Part shown: piece by piece, positions 36,126 through 48,400 of the stretch
How positions within the stretch are numbered: the stretch's first letter is position 1
How the letters are laid out: each line of letters starts with the position of its first letter
DNA from: Sycobia sp. Sy_11
Lineage: Eukaryota > Arthropoda > Insecta > Hymenoptera > Epichrysomallidae
Reading direction: 5' to 3'
Length of the DNA: 64,000 nt
Assembly (NCBI GenBank): GCA_018907035.1
Contig: JACCIC010000052.1
Location: 2,688,501 to 2,752,500 of the forward strand
The notes under the pieces: model-generated
What the model saw: the letters and a program-made list of their open reading frames with translations, nothing else
Database searches by the model: none
What the model was told of the DNA's origin: nothing
Position numbers and translations under genes: made by a program

Positions 36126-39100
36126 TAGATAGATAGATAGATAAATAGATAAACTAATTTAATAAATAATCTCGTTTAATAATAATAAAATATTTTATTT
36201 TCACATTTACATACACGTACATAATATTGTTATTCAAAACGTATGTTACAATCAAAACATAGATTTAATCTGTTAAAATAAATGGAATAAATTTGTTTGT
36301 TGAAAATAAATATCAACAAATATAGATGACATAAAATATCTAAAGTTAGGTTGGAAAGTATCAAAATATTTAATGAATGAAGAATGACTTTTGACTTCTA
36401 CAAAAAAATATATAAAAACCATATTAAATTGATCATATTTTTAATTTTCAAATATGCAAAACATATTAAGATATATAGTAAAATTATGATCTTAATCTTT
36501 CATAAGTAAGGAAAATTAATTCAACTAAAGGTAATAAATTATGCCATAATTTATCCTCATAATCTAAATGTAGTGATAGGAACTTTGAAATTGTAGATTC
36601 ATGTAATTTATGATTAGAGATCAATAATAGGTTATACAGTTGAATCATCATTTAATATTATAAATGAATTCAAAATAACTTGAATTTTTGAATTTTTAAC
36701 CAGAAATACAGAGACACTGATTCACCTACTAAAAGGCAGCCTGGGAACAGGTATTTTGGCCATGCCAAATGCATTCTGCAACAGTGGTCTCGTTACAGGA
36801 ACTATTGCGACGGTCCTGATTGGGATTCTGTGCACGTACTGTCTTCATATTCTAGTAAAGGCTCAATACATATTGTGCAAACGTCTGAGAGTTCCTATTC
36901 TCAGTTATCCATTGAGCATGAAAGTGGCCCTTGAGCAAGGGCCGCCAATATTCAGGCGGTTCGCCAATTCCTCGCCGTAAGTATAATTAACTTATCTACG
37001 AGGTCAGACAATTAAGTAATGTGATCGATTTTATTTCTTGGCCTGTGATAACACTGCAAATCCTACGCTCTCAATTGAGAGCTTGAGGACTCTTGTACGA
37101 TCATTTCTTCGCCAGCTGTTTAATGTTTTGTAACAACGCGTGAGTAATGCATGTCACGAAAATGGAACAAAGAAATTTAGAGCAACGATGCGCGATAAAC
37201 TTTTGCGAAACTCGGTGAAACCGCGACAGAAGCTTATAAAAAAGTATTTAAAGTGTATGGTAGTGATGCCATAGTGATGCCATGAGCGCTAAGGCTAAAG
37301 AAGGCGAGAATGAGTAAATCCAAAGTGAAAACGATGTTCATTTGCTTCTTCGATAGCAGAGAGGTGGTTCACAAAGAGCTTGTATCGCCTGGACAAATAA
37401 ATAAATCAAGTATTCTACCGCAATGTACTCGAAAAATTACGAAAAAGTATGCTCAGAGTACGTCTAGAGATCGCGAAGACCTCGGTTCTGCATCACGACA
37501 ATGATCCCTGGCATAATGCGTTTAGTGTTTAAAGGTTTTTGGCGTCTAAAGGCATCACAACGTTACCACAGTCGCCTTATTCACCGGATATGTCACCCTA
37601 CGACTTTTTCTTATTCCCCCATTTGAAAAAACACGTCAAAGATCGACATTTTGACTTCGTTGAAGATATCCAAGAATCTGTGACGAGTGTACTCGGAGAG
37701 GTCCCATAAGAAGTGTTCCAGAATTGTTATGAAAACTGGATAACTCGCTGGAATAAATGTATATATGCGGGATGGAACTACTTTGAAGCGAATCGCAGCG
37801 ATGTACCTTTATTTTTAAATATACTCGATTTTTTAATTTGGTCGCATTACTTAATTGTCTTACCTCGTACATGCATGTAATTATTTCTCTCATTAGATGT
37901 ATCAGTTTTTCATAATTACTATATAAGAATCAAATAATATCTAATAATTAGAAGTATATAATCATTGACATGAATCATTAAATTCACACATTATGTTTTT
38001 AGAGTAATCGTAGACGGATTTTTGATATTGTATCAATTAGGAATTTGCTGCGTATACATAGTCTTCGTTGCAACCAATATAAAACAGGTAATAATTTAAT
38101 TAAAATATCGACTTAGAACTTATACTATATTTATCTGGTGACGGTATTATTCTCATTTTTAATTCCGTTCTTAATTAGAAAAATTATAAAATAATTATTT
38201 AAATAAGAAAAAAATTCCAAATGGTATATTGAAAATGATAATAATTAGTTCTGAAGTCAATTATGTTGTATTTCCTCAGTAGTAAAGTTAAGTTGCTTTT
38301 TAGCTCATTCGGTTTTCATATTTACAACACTTGGTTTTTGTTCCTATCATTGCACTAAAAGCGTCATTTTTAAATTAATTCATATTTCAACGCTGTAAAA
38401 TTAATATTATGTTATTTAGGTAACAGATCAATACTTCGGGGTATTAGATGTAAAATTACATATGCTGATTTTGTTAGTCCCATTAACGCTGATCAATTAT
38501 ATCAGAAATCTGAAAGTATTGGCACCTTTTTCGAGTCTTGCCAATATTATCACTTTCGTTGGACTGGGAATGCTTTTAGCTTATGTTTTCGATGACTTGC
38601 CTTCCATTAGTGAAAGAGAATTATTTGGCTCTGCAAGGAACTTCTCCCTCTATTTTGGTACAACGCTATTCGCTTTGGAAGCTGTTGGAGTGGTAAGTTT
38701 CTTTTTAATTCTTCCAGTACCCTAATACAAAAGCAGTGATATTTATACTGTTCAGAAGTGAAGTTTAATATACTACGTTCCAATCTTCATTTGAAATATA
38801 GTACTTGCAAGAGCAGATCAAGTTTTTAAAATCTTTAATTTCAATTGACGATATAAATGTTTTTTTATTATGTCGAATTCTTTCATTTCAACCCGAAATG
38901 TAAAGCATTAACATTCTCATTCAAAGTAGAAAATGATTGAAATTGATACTTATATAAATATAAATCATACAAGTTATATTTTAAGTAAAAATCTGAAATA
39001 AGTTCATAGTTGAACAAAAAGTCTTTATCGAGAACAGAGTTCTTCTTGCACAGTTGCAAGAATGAGAATCATAAACATATATGAATTTATAAATAGTAAT

Positions 39101-39579
39101 TATGTTTTTTTTTCAATGAAAATTTCATTTTTTGTAAATTTGAATTACGCATTTATATCAAAATGATATTATAAGTTGAAATAGATAGCAAGCTCTAAAA
39201 ATAAAAGTTATAAAATATCAGATAAACTCGAATAGATATTATGTTTGTTATTAAATTGTGAATAATGTAAGACATAATTATTGAAAAGATATGTATGTAT
39301 TTAGTTCAAAACTCATATACTAAATATCATTAAATTTTAATAAAATAATATAAAAAATCAAAAAAATTCATGGAATTAATTATCGATATTAGTGTTTATA
39401 AAATTACATTTTAACTTGTATATCTATGTACATTATATCCATTTATTTATAATAATTTTGAAAAGATTGAAAAATAGCTTCGTAGCGGAAACTTTTGTTG
39501 ATAACTAATATATTCTAGTCACAGTTATTCAAATATTTTTCTTTTACACATCATTTCTAACATTTGTTTATTTTTTAAA

Positions 39580-39634
<55 letters not shown>

Positions 39635-40435
39635 AATTTCACATTATAATTAAATTATATCTGCTTCGAAATTCATAATAATTTAATGTTATAATTTTTA
39701 CAGATTATTGCATTAGAAAATAACATGAAAACGCCCCAAAATTTTCGCGGTACATTTGGCGTACTCAACGTAGGGATGTTTGTCATCGTACTTCTTTATA
39801 TCATTGTGGGATTTTTTGGATACATTAAGTATGGAGCTGACGCTTCTGGCAGTATTACATTGAACTTACCCGATGATGCTGTGTGAGACTCTTAAATTGA
39901 ATATTTCAACAACTATTATTTACGGTAGAACGTAAAATAATTTTTTAAAGTCATTTATTACGAAAGCTGACGAAAGTTGAAATTTGATTGAAGGATAGGT
40001 CGATTTACAACAGTTAATTATAATATATAATTAAGAAATTAAGTAGTTAATATAAAATTATAAAAGCAGAATATACGCAATAAGTTATTAGTATTCCGAA
40101 CATCACATTTGAGCATTACATTTGAACAAATTTATAATAAATTTAACTCGGATACCATTCTATTTTACGTGAAAATTAAAAATATATTTTTTAATATATT
40201 TTACACCTATAATCAGTATATATCTATAAACTTCATAATCATACACATTTAATAATTTTTAACAGAATGGCACAATCAATTAAAGTGATGTTTGCTATTG
40301 CAATATTTATCACTTATGCGTTACAAGCTTATGTACCTGTTGAAATATTGTGGAATACTTATATCGACCATCGTATCAAGAATCACAAACTCTTTTGGGA
40401 CTACGTTTGCAGAACGCTTGTTACTATTGCCACGT
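32304..40435 (+). CDS. path: proton-coupled amino-acid transporter (SLC36 / pathetic-like), 3' end not found
   Basis: Seven coding exons join in frame: 32304-32359, 34573-34689, 36704-36976, 38003-38087, 38420-38692, 39704-39882 and 40266-40435, all with GT...AG introns and matching phases (1153 nt, 384 residues). The N-terminal cytosolic tail ends YDPHKHRNRPHPTTNTETL, followed by LLKGSLGTGILAMPNAF, the hallmark of insect SLC36 proteins. About eight membrane segments follow. Family members move small amino acids with protons across plasma or lysosomal membranes and feed growth signalling; this role is known for the family and only inferred here. The protein usually has about 470 residues, so roughly the last 80 (final membrane segments) are missing. 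Exon 7 ends with a good donor (GTAAGT), but no following exon is visible before 64000. The P450 locus lies downstream on the opposite strand. Confidence 0.9.
32998..33078. repeat. (TA)n microsatellite, interrupted
   Basis: TA run with short GTGAATG and GTA breaks, in the first coding intron. Confidence 0.9.
33215..33330 (+). mobile_element. tRNA-derived SINE remnant
   Basis: AGTGCATAATGCGTTAGC followed by GTCGTGGGTTCTTCGATAC resembles tRNA A and B boxes (GGTTCGATAC with three extra bases), then GGTCGGAATTTTCTTCATCG. It is a different family from the SINE at 15722. Limits are uncertain. Confidence 0.45.
34573..34689 (+). CDS. path: transporter coding exon 2
   Basis: Encodes TNSVVIDNESLRPSLPGSPS and the conserved YDPHKHRNRP segment of the cytosolic N-terminus. 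Donor GTGAGT at 34690. Confidence 0.85.
36074..36145. repeat. (TA)n-(GATA)n microsatellite
   Basis: TA run to about 36121, followed by about six GATA units, in the second coding intron. Confidence 0.9.
36704..36976 (+). CDS. path: transporter coding exon 3
   Basis: Holds membrane segments 1 and 2: GTGILAMPNAF and IATVLIGILCTYCLHILV, then the loop AQYILCKRLRVPILSYPLSM. Donor GTAAGT at 36977. A mariner begins only 22 bp later. Confidence 0.92.
36999..37867 (+). mobile_element. internally deleted mariner in transporter intron
   Basis: An 869-bp element with TA on both sides. The ends CGAGGTCAGACAATTAAGTA and the complement of TTACTTAATTGTCTTACCTCG are inverted repeats. The transposase is broken. 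The N-terminal start MEQRN is at about 37163, then a deletion leads to MSKSKVKTMFICFFDSREVV (37310). The C-terminal part QPPYSPD-like TLPQSPYSPDMSPYDFFLF and YENWITRWNKCIYAGWNYFE survive in pieces. It occupies 869 of the 1026 bp of this intron, in the same orientation as the gene. Confidence 0.88.
38003..38087 (+). CDS. path: transporter coding exon 4
   Basis: Encodes the third membrane segment, GFLILYQLGICCVYIVFVA. 85 nt, in phase with both neighbours. Confidence 0.88.
38420..38692 (+). CDS. path: transporter coding exon 5
   Basis: 91 codons with three membrane segments: LHMLILLVPLTLINYI, NIITFVGLGMLLAYVF and SLYFGTTLFALEAVGV. Donor GTAAGT. Confidence 0.92.
39581..39632. repeat. (TA)n microsatellite
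   Basis: TA run about 70 bp before coding exon 6. Confidence 0.9.
39704..39882 (+). CDS. path: transporter coding exon 6
   Basis: Starts IIALENNMKTPQNF, a conserved SLC36 loop, followed by membrane segment VGMFVIVLLYIIVGFFGYI and SITLNLPDDAV. Confidence 0.92.
40266..40435 (+). CDS. path: transporter coding exon 7
   Basis: MAQSIKVMFAIAIFITYALQ and YVPVEILWNTYIDHRI, then CRTLVTIAT and donor GTAAGT at 40436. The reading stops in phase 1, so at least one more coding exon is required. Confidence 0.9.
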
Positions 40436-41303
40436 GTAAGTAAAATTAAAGTTTAATCATATTGTCAAAATAAACAAGAGTTTATTTTTAAAAACAATAA
40501 GATAGTAAGATAAGACGACAGCAAATAAAAAGATTAAAATCAGTGACACTTGAAACAATCAAAAAGTAATATTATTTATTTTATTTGAAATTACTTACAT
40601 TTATTACATTTATAAATACTATAATTTATTGTCTAATTGGTACAAATTTCAAATAAATTAGTCTGGCATATCTTAAAACCAAATCAGGAATAATTAGTAT
40701 TTCATGTGCAAGAGTAATTGCTTCTAGATAAAAATCTCGACGTAGATGCGTTGTTATTGATTTTAATTCCATAATCGCAAATTTCTGCCCTGTTGTAAAA
40801 CATACGATTAATTTAATATTTTGAAATATAATAATATTTCGCAATGCATTGTATTTGTCACTTTTCTTTTCTTTACAAGAAAAAGGTATTAGTATTTATA
40901 GTAAAAGAGGTATATAATATAAAGTAAAAATCAGTACTTTTAGCGAAAGAAATATATTTCTGAATGCAAATGAAATTTAACTTTACGCTATTTTCAAGAA
41001 AATCAATGTAAGTATGATTACTCTTTTTTATTTTTATAAGATGGCTTTTACATTAGATAATAAATATTGTTCCACTTTAATGAAATTTCGATTTCATTTT
41101 TGACACACATACTATAAATTAATTTTATTAGAGAAAAAAATTGTTGCAGAAAAATATCTTTCTTTGGATATCCTACTATTAATAAATTTATTGGTATGCT
41201 ACTCTATAGAGGTTCTAATTAATTTTTCGTTATTTTAATATATAACGACTACGTTACTAGATTATTTGAATATTTAAGGAATTAACCTTTAAAAATAATT
41301 TAC

Positions 41304-41511
41304 CAATACAATTTCGTGGCCCTGAGCTAAAAGGTATATTATAATAGGGGTGTCTATATTTTGCTCTATTTGGACTAAATCTGTCAGGATTAAGCTTTTC
41401 TGGTTCTGGCCAAAAATTTGAATCTCTGTGTACGTCATAGATATGGATACGTGCTATTGTTCCTCTTGGTACAAGGTATTTTTCTAAATAATATCCATAA
41501 AAATTATGTTT
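41304..41511 (-). CDS. P450 heme-binding exon
   Basis: Contains the heme-ligand motif FSSGPRNCIG (FxxGxRxCxG), with the axial Cys, preceded by PEPEKLNPDRF, the PERF-type motif. Ends in phase 1 at donor GTAAAT, matching the last exon at 40789. Confidence 0.8.
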
Positions 41512-42690
41512 CTGAAGATTTTATAAAACTATTTTATATTTATTACTTACTCCATTGCATGTCGTGATTAACATGTCGTGAGATGTAAAGCACGCTTGGA
41601 TACAGTCTCAATGCTTCTTTTATGCAACGCTCTAAATAATCCATTCGTTGAATGTCAGAAATCATCATTCTTCCATTTGAATTAGCAAATACCTCGTTTA
41701 CTTCCGTACGAGCGCGAGTCTGCATAATTTAAAAAAATTAATTTTATATATTCTAGAAGGAATTATTCCAAAATTTTTTGTAAGTCTTAATTCAAGACAG
41801 GTGCTTTAAAGTTTGAATTTTTTTATTTCTTTATATATGTAAATGAATATTTTGAAAATCTCTTAAATCTTCTATGTATATATAATTCTTAGTTAGGCAA
41901 TCATTATATTTAGTCCAGGTGAATCAGTTTCAAAATGGCCGACTTTCCAACATTTCTTTCAACGCCTATTTTTTTGCACTAAATGATAGTTGAGGATGTG
42001 TAGAATAAGACTCTAAATTGTCCGGTTCGTACTCTAACGGCGACGTGTTTATTTATTGTAAAATAGCAAAAAAAGATCTTTTTTTACTTTTTCTTCAATA
42101 GTTTAAAAACTATTGCTCTAATCGAAAAATGTTTCGTATAAAAGTTGTGCTGGACATAATTCTGAACAAAAATACGTACATTAAAAACTTAAAAAGTCAT
42201 TTTTCTATTGTTAAATAAACATAAAAAATGGAAAAATTTTCGATATTCAAAGAGCGATAATACTTGTTTAAACAATTGAAATTCAATAATAATGGCGCAA
42301 ATAAATGTTTTTTTATCAACTCATAATGTGTTTCAAATTACAAAGTGTAATTTCAATATGACGATCAGTTGCAAAATTATTTATATTGAAAATTAATCAT
42401 TCTGAAGTTCGCCAACGGCTGGGGATTTTTTAATGCAGTAAAATGCATTCGTTAGAGAATACTAATAGTAATCAAAGCTGAGAAAACCAGGTTTTTAAAC
42501 TAAATATTTATATTATTTAAAGCACCAAATATCGTTGCTAGGGACAATATCTCGGAAGTTTTTAGCGCTAAAATATTGAAATCAAATGCATTTTATTAAG
42601 TTTACAAAAAGAAAAATTTGAAGCTCTTGCACATTTTTATACGACTAATAGAATTTGAGAAAATGTTTGTTTAAACTTTTCTTGATTACT

Positions 42691-42980
42691 TGCCATTTAA
42701 TTAATATTTTAACTTCAAATTTGGTAATGCGCAAGTAAAAAGGTTCATCTATCTTTACATTTATTAATGCATTCTATGTGATTAGTAATTATGTAAAAAT
42801 AAAACATTTATAAAAATTTTTACGTGTGTGATCAGCAACGGCCGGCAGCGGCTTATCTCTTCACGCGCCGACATCGCGGCGCCACCTACTGAGCATGTAT
42901 TACCAATAAATGAAAAGATAGATGAACCTTTTTTTTACTTGCGCATTGCTAAATTTGAAGTTAAAATGTTAATGAAATGT
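42691..42980. repeat. long inverted repeat with GC-rich loop
   Basis: The arms at about 42691-42772 and 42895-42980 share ATTTTAACTTCAAATTT and GGTTCATCTATCTTT in inverse order, with few mismatches over roughly 80 bp. The loop of about 120 bp is unusually GC-rich in its centre (CGGCCGGCAGCGGC). It lies in a P450 intron. It could be a foldback transposon, and no flanking duplication was recognised. Confidence 0.65.
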
Positions 42981-43671
42981 GGCCTCAATCGCCACATTAA
43001 GTATATCTCAACTGCTATACGGAAGTCGTTCGTTATCCTATTGATCAGTAATAAAATCAAAGTATTTCCCTTTATTGCTGTACAATTGATGAGGTAGTGG
43101 CTTTTGTTTCCGTGGCGATTGAAGTAGGGTGACAGAGGAAAACACGAAGAAAAGCTGTATTACCACTTTACCAGTATTACTAAAAAGCAGACCCTAGCGC
43201 TACGCTACTTAAGCAACGAAAATAAAATTTAAAATAGCCGGTGCGCGTGAAAGAGCCATAAAAAGCATTCATTCTCAACCTATTCTTATTCGCTGTCTTT
43301 TTTTTAATGTATTTTTAAAGAAAACAAAGAAGACGCGTCATTTATCTGTGGTTCTCTTTTCGATCTTCATATCTATAAATCCATATATTTTTATTTTATA
43401 ATTATATATAAATATTATTCTTCGCGGATCTTTTTGCGATCTAAATATTTATAAATATATGACTTTTTCTTGCAGCATATATTATTGAGTCTAGCAGTTC
43501 CAAGCGCTTTTGTCACATCATTTTTTTCACTTCGTCATACACAAGTGACTTTTCTTATCTCTTCTCAATCGTTAACAATTATACGTAGTCAATCATATTC
43601 AAATCCGTATAATATACTAACCAATACATCGTGCGGTTAAAAATAATTTTATATTTATTATATAAATATAT

Positions 43672-43674
<3 letters not shown>

Positions 43675-43712
<38 letters not shown>
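43675..43712. repeat. (TA)n microsatellite
   Basis: TA run directly downstream (minus sense) of the I-helix exon. Confidence 0.9.
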
Positions 43713-43714
<2 letters not shown>

Positions 43715-44343
43715 ATTAATTTAAAATTACCTGTATATGTTTGTGTTCAGCAAGTAGCAATAAAATGAAGCAAATTCCCATTGCTGATGTATCATGCCCC
43801 TGTCATCATTATATAAGTGATTTAACTACTATAAATAAAATAAAAAATTCTTATTTTATTCCACAAACTTCGAACATGAATGTGTCTACTTCTTCTCTAA
43901 TTCCAGGATCATCTATATTTTCTCCATCCTTTTGAGCAGCAATCATTAAATCAAGCATTGCTAGTCGTCTTTTACTAGCTGTAATATAACGAGCTATTGA
44001 TTAAATTTTAATAATGCTAAAGCGATTTACATTATTATGCATTGGTTTCTAGTGTTTACAGTTTTTGTTTGAAATGATTTTTCTTAATTTATTATACGAT
44101 ACATATAGATTTAATATTTTTCAATTATATTAAAAATATGTTACTGATTTTAAAAAAATTGTAAACTTAATTGTAGCAAATGTTTCTACACTGTTTAAAA
44201 CTATTACAATTGGCATGTAACACAAGATTTTATAGAAGAATTCGATATATTTGGTTAACTTATTTATATAAATTATTTTAAAAAATATATTGCATAGAAA
44301 ACTAGATTATTATAAATGTTTCCCAATACTTAAACATATATCT

Positions 44344-45469
44344 TGTTCAGGATAAGGCGTGCAAACGGAAAAGGAGAGAGAAATAACGAATGAAGGAAAT
44401 TTTCGATGTATTTATTGTCGATTTACTCGATGAAAATAACACACATACAAGGACAAGATAAATACTTTAATAATATAATAAGTAAACGAATACACACATC
44501 AATACAATAAAATGCGCGATCTGTCTCTTCGAGCGTTCGGCACAAGAGTGTTCTCGTCCCTCTGTCCATGCACTCATTCCCTCTTCCCCCGCTCGGGAAG
44601 GAGAAAAGGAGGGGGGAAGCACCCCCCGTCGCGAGTAGCAATGAGCTGAGCAGCCGTCTTCAAGCGTCATACACTACAACGGTTGCCCGTTCCCTCGCCT
44701 ACCTCTCACCTCGCCGTGCCTGGCTGAGGGTGCCACTCCCCTCAGCCATGGGGTGACCTCAAACATAGGTGGGTCAGAACGCCTCGAGAAAGATCCTAGT
44801 CGTCCTTTCGGAGACTCTATGGTCTCGGACACTAGTAGACCTTTCCGAGCGAAGGCTGTGAGCACCGTCTGAATGGACGCGCGCGTCACGTTGGCGCAGA
44901 GTGGGAGGAGTAGGAGTGCATAGACGTTCTTTTTGAAGACGCCTGTAATAAGATTCTCGGAGCCAAACGGCGCAAATGTTATGGCCTTCAGTTTTACAAT
45001 TATTTGCTTTCTTTCGCACACGTAGTATTAACATTCAGCTTATATACTAAGTTTATTACATTAAGCTTGTGTACATTTTTTCAGTCGTTTTATGGACGCA
45101 GCGCGGCGCTAATTACAATGAAATCCCTACATTTACCAGACGCAGCTGGCTTGTGTTTTATTGCAGCTATTTTGCTCAGTTTTTCCACGCTTTGAATAGA
45201 ATAAAAAAAAATACGCATATAACGGTCATACTAACGCACAGACTCATCACAGACCACCCGAAATTACAACTCACACCAGCGCTGCTATTGCTCGGTCGTC
45301 ACCGATCGACGTAGCGCTGTAGGAAGGAAACATTCTTTTTAAATATCTGGCTATCGTGTGTCCGAAGAACCCTCCGCATTGTCGAACGCGCATGTTTTTT
45401 TTTTTTTTCTTTCTTTTTGGGCTTAGAATTTCCTCGCTGAGCAAAGCACAATAGTTTACAACCTGAACA
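44344..45469 (-). repeat. BEL/Pao 3' LTR
   Basis: 1126 bp. The minus strand reads TGTTCAGGTTGTAAAC... to ...CCTTATCCTGAACA. It differs from the other LTR by only a handful of substitutions and a poly-T length change. Confidence 0.95.
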
Positions 45470-45489
45470 ACCTCCCCCAGTCGCAAAAT

Positions 45490-48400
45490 CTATGTATTTT
45501 CGACTTCATTTGCTCCCAAGATTCTAATGAGCTTATGGACCGGTCTAGTAAATGCTCCGCTATTAGTTTTTACCTTCGCTATCCGATTAATCCCGTCTGA
45601 GCCCGGCCATAGTTTTATTATCCTGCCTCTTCTCCAAACGTTTCTTGGAGCTTGATCATCCGCGATAATAACAATATCCCGGATCTGTATTTGTGGTCCT
45701 GTATGATGCCACTTGCGCCTCGGCAGTAGCGTCGGAAGGTATTCTTTTAACCATCGTTTCCAGAAACAATCTGCAAAATGCTGGGCTAACTCGAAGCGTT
45801 TTCGCGGTGTAAAAGTCTCGTTATTGTATCGTTCTAATCGTAGGTTTCCCGATGAAGAACCAATCAAAATTGGTTAGGCGTTAACGCTTCCTCGTCATGC
45901 AGATCGATCGAAACGTGCGTTAGTGGGCGTGAGTTGACCATATACTCGATCTCCAATAAAACCGTAAGGAGCACCTCTTCCGACGGAGCCTGATCACCTA
46001 ACGCGTGAAAAAGCGCGATTTTTACTGAGCGTATTAATCTTTTCCACGCTCCTCCCATATGCGGAGCGTTTGGAGGATTGAAATGCCAAGTAAACCTTTT
46101 TTTGATTGCGAAGGATCTCTGTTCGTTTTTGTCTATATGTGAAACCACATCGTGTAATTCCCTGCTTGCCCTTGTGAAATTAGTTGCGTTGTCGCTGTAA
46201 ACGGCAACAGGGTATCCGCGCCTGCTAGCAAGTCGACGCAGAGCCATGATTGCTGAGCTAGCGTCCAGGGTTGTTGCCAGTTCTAAATGGATTGCACGCG
46301 TACTCATGCACGTAAACAAAACTCCCCATCGTTTTTCACTGCGGCGACCGACTTTTACGAGCATTGGACCAAAGTAGTCTACTTTGCAGTGCGAGAAAGG
46401 TCGGGATTTGTATGCTAAGCGACTCTTAGGGAGGTCCGCCATCGGTGGGCTTAGCGGTTTGGCACGTCCAAGTCTGCATACGACGCACCGTTTCGCGATC
46501 CAACGTAAACGCGTGCGTAACCCTAGAATAAAAAATTCTTGACGTAATTCGTTCACGATTGTCTCATTATTCGCGTGTCTGAAATTACGGTCGTATTCGG
46601 CTACCAATAGCTTTGTCGCGAAATGTGCCGCGTCGAGTATAATCGGGTGGTTTTCAAATCCGTGATGATCCATTTCCGTAACTCGTCCCTTCGCGCGCAA
46701 TATGCCCTCGGAATCTATGTATGGTTTTAGATCGCGTAGCTTGCTTCCCTTTCTGATGTTTTGTGCGCATTTAAGAGCTTGCAACTCGCTTGGAAAACTC
46801 GACGATTGACATTCCCTATACCAATATTTCGCAGCGTCAATTAGATCATCGCGTGAGTCTCGTTTATTCGAAAGTCTTTCCCCAGAATTTACCCTACTTC
46901 TAGCTTTTGGTGCTTTTCGTTCCTGCGCTTTGCGCCAGCAATCTAACCAACGAAAAGCCCGCGATCTCAAACGAGTCGCATAAGCCAAGAGCCCATTCCA
47001 TCCTAACAGCTTCACTCTCGTAGGTATCTCGATAGCGTTACCGTCATTTAATTGAACGAATTCATTACGCGATTCAAGATTGTTAAATTGTTTAATTTCT
47101 AATTTTTCTAGCGGCTTCTGCTGTGGCCATGTTTCCTGATCATTTCGTAAAAATTCGGGTCCCGTGAACCAACAATCATTAATGCTTAGACATTTATCGG
47201 ATGCTCGCGTCGCATCGTCGGCAGGATTTAAATTGGTCTGAACCCAATGGCACTCAGAAAACCGCGTTGACTCAATGACGCAATTTCTCCGAGGCGATTC
47301 GCTATAAAAATTTGCTTTGTATACGGCTCTGATCTGATCCAATGTAATACAGTAGTGGAGTCGGACCAGAATATGCGCTCTGTTACTTGCACTTCTATTT
47401 CTTTCAGTATAGCCGCAGCTAGTCGCGAACCAAGAAGTGCCGCTTGTAACTCTAATCTCGGAATGGTCATGGGCTTTAAAGGTTTTACTCGCGTTTTCGA
47501 CATTACGAAGGAAATTGATACTCGGTTGCTATTAGAAACATTTCTTAAATACGCAACTGTAGAATACGCTTCAAAGCTCACGTCGCAAAAGATATGCAAT
47601 CGTGCGTTTGCATATTCTTCACCGCGCAAAATATAACTGCGAGGAATTTTACAATCTCTGATCTTCGGTAAATTGTTAATCCAGGTTAACCATATTTTAA
47701 ATTCGTCATCGCGTATAGGTATATCCCAATGAACTCCGCTCCGCCAAACATTTTACATAAGTATTTTAGCGTTAAGAATAAATGGCGCTAAAATACCTAA
47801 GGGGTCGTAAACCGACATGACGGTAGAGAAAACCTCGCGTTTTGTCGGTTTCTTTTACCGCTCGATAAGTCCTGATGAATTTTGTTTAAACCAACGTTGA
47901 AACTTAATGTATCAGGCTCCCTATCCCAGTACAACTCAAGGATTCGGTCCTCGCTGTTGCACAGATCTGCCTTCGTTGTATTGCTTAACTTTCTATCCTC
48001 GCTCAATATTCCACAGCCCGTAAATCGTTCGATGCCCACCCGTGCATTTGAAAATTGGCCGTGCTATTAATTAATATTATATCTAGTATAAGGTCTCTGA
48101 TTTCTTCGACCGTCCTTCTACTCACTAATAGATCATCCATGTAGAAATTGTTTACGATACTTTTCACAGCATCGGGTTTAGCGTTTGCGAATCTCTCGGC
48201 ATTTTTATTCTTTACAAAAATTGCGCTACACGGCGAGCACTTAGAGCCAAAAATCAACACGTTCATTTCGTACTCATCAATATCACATTCGCGGTTTTTC
48301 CTAAAAAGAATTCGCTGTGCACCACGGTCCTCTATAATCACTCCGATACGTAAAAACATGTCTTTTATGTCACCTATGGCCGCGACGCCAAATTGCCGAA

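Larger units (their letters stand above)
40626..43978 (-). pseudogene. CYP4-family cytochrome P450, C-terminal exons
   Basis: Minus-strand exons: 43869-43978 ([20 protein letters not shown] and [10 protein letters not shown]), 43731-43799 (GHDTSAMGICF, the I-helix oxygen-binding motif), 41551-41719 (RTEVNEVF; K-helix ERCIKEALRLYPSV with ExxR), 41304-41511 (IYDVHRDSNFWPEPEKLNPD; DRF; heme loop PFSSGPRNCIG), and 40626-40789 (GQKFAIMELKS to stop at 40626). CYP4 enzymes are ER-bound monooxygenases acting on fatty acids, hormones or foreign compounds. The heme and I-helix motifs are intact. However, the 41551 exon ends in phase 1 (donor GTAAGT) while the 41511 exon needs phase 0, across an intron of only 39 nt, so splicing as seen gives a frameshift. 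The upstream exons lie beyond 54.7 kb. Confidence 0.8.

Noticed and set aside
44423..45314. Several overlapping open frames of 60-115 codons, repeated exactly at 51190-52081
   Set aside because: They lie inside the two LTRs of the BEL/Pao element and duplicate because the LTRs do. No conserved domain is visible.
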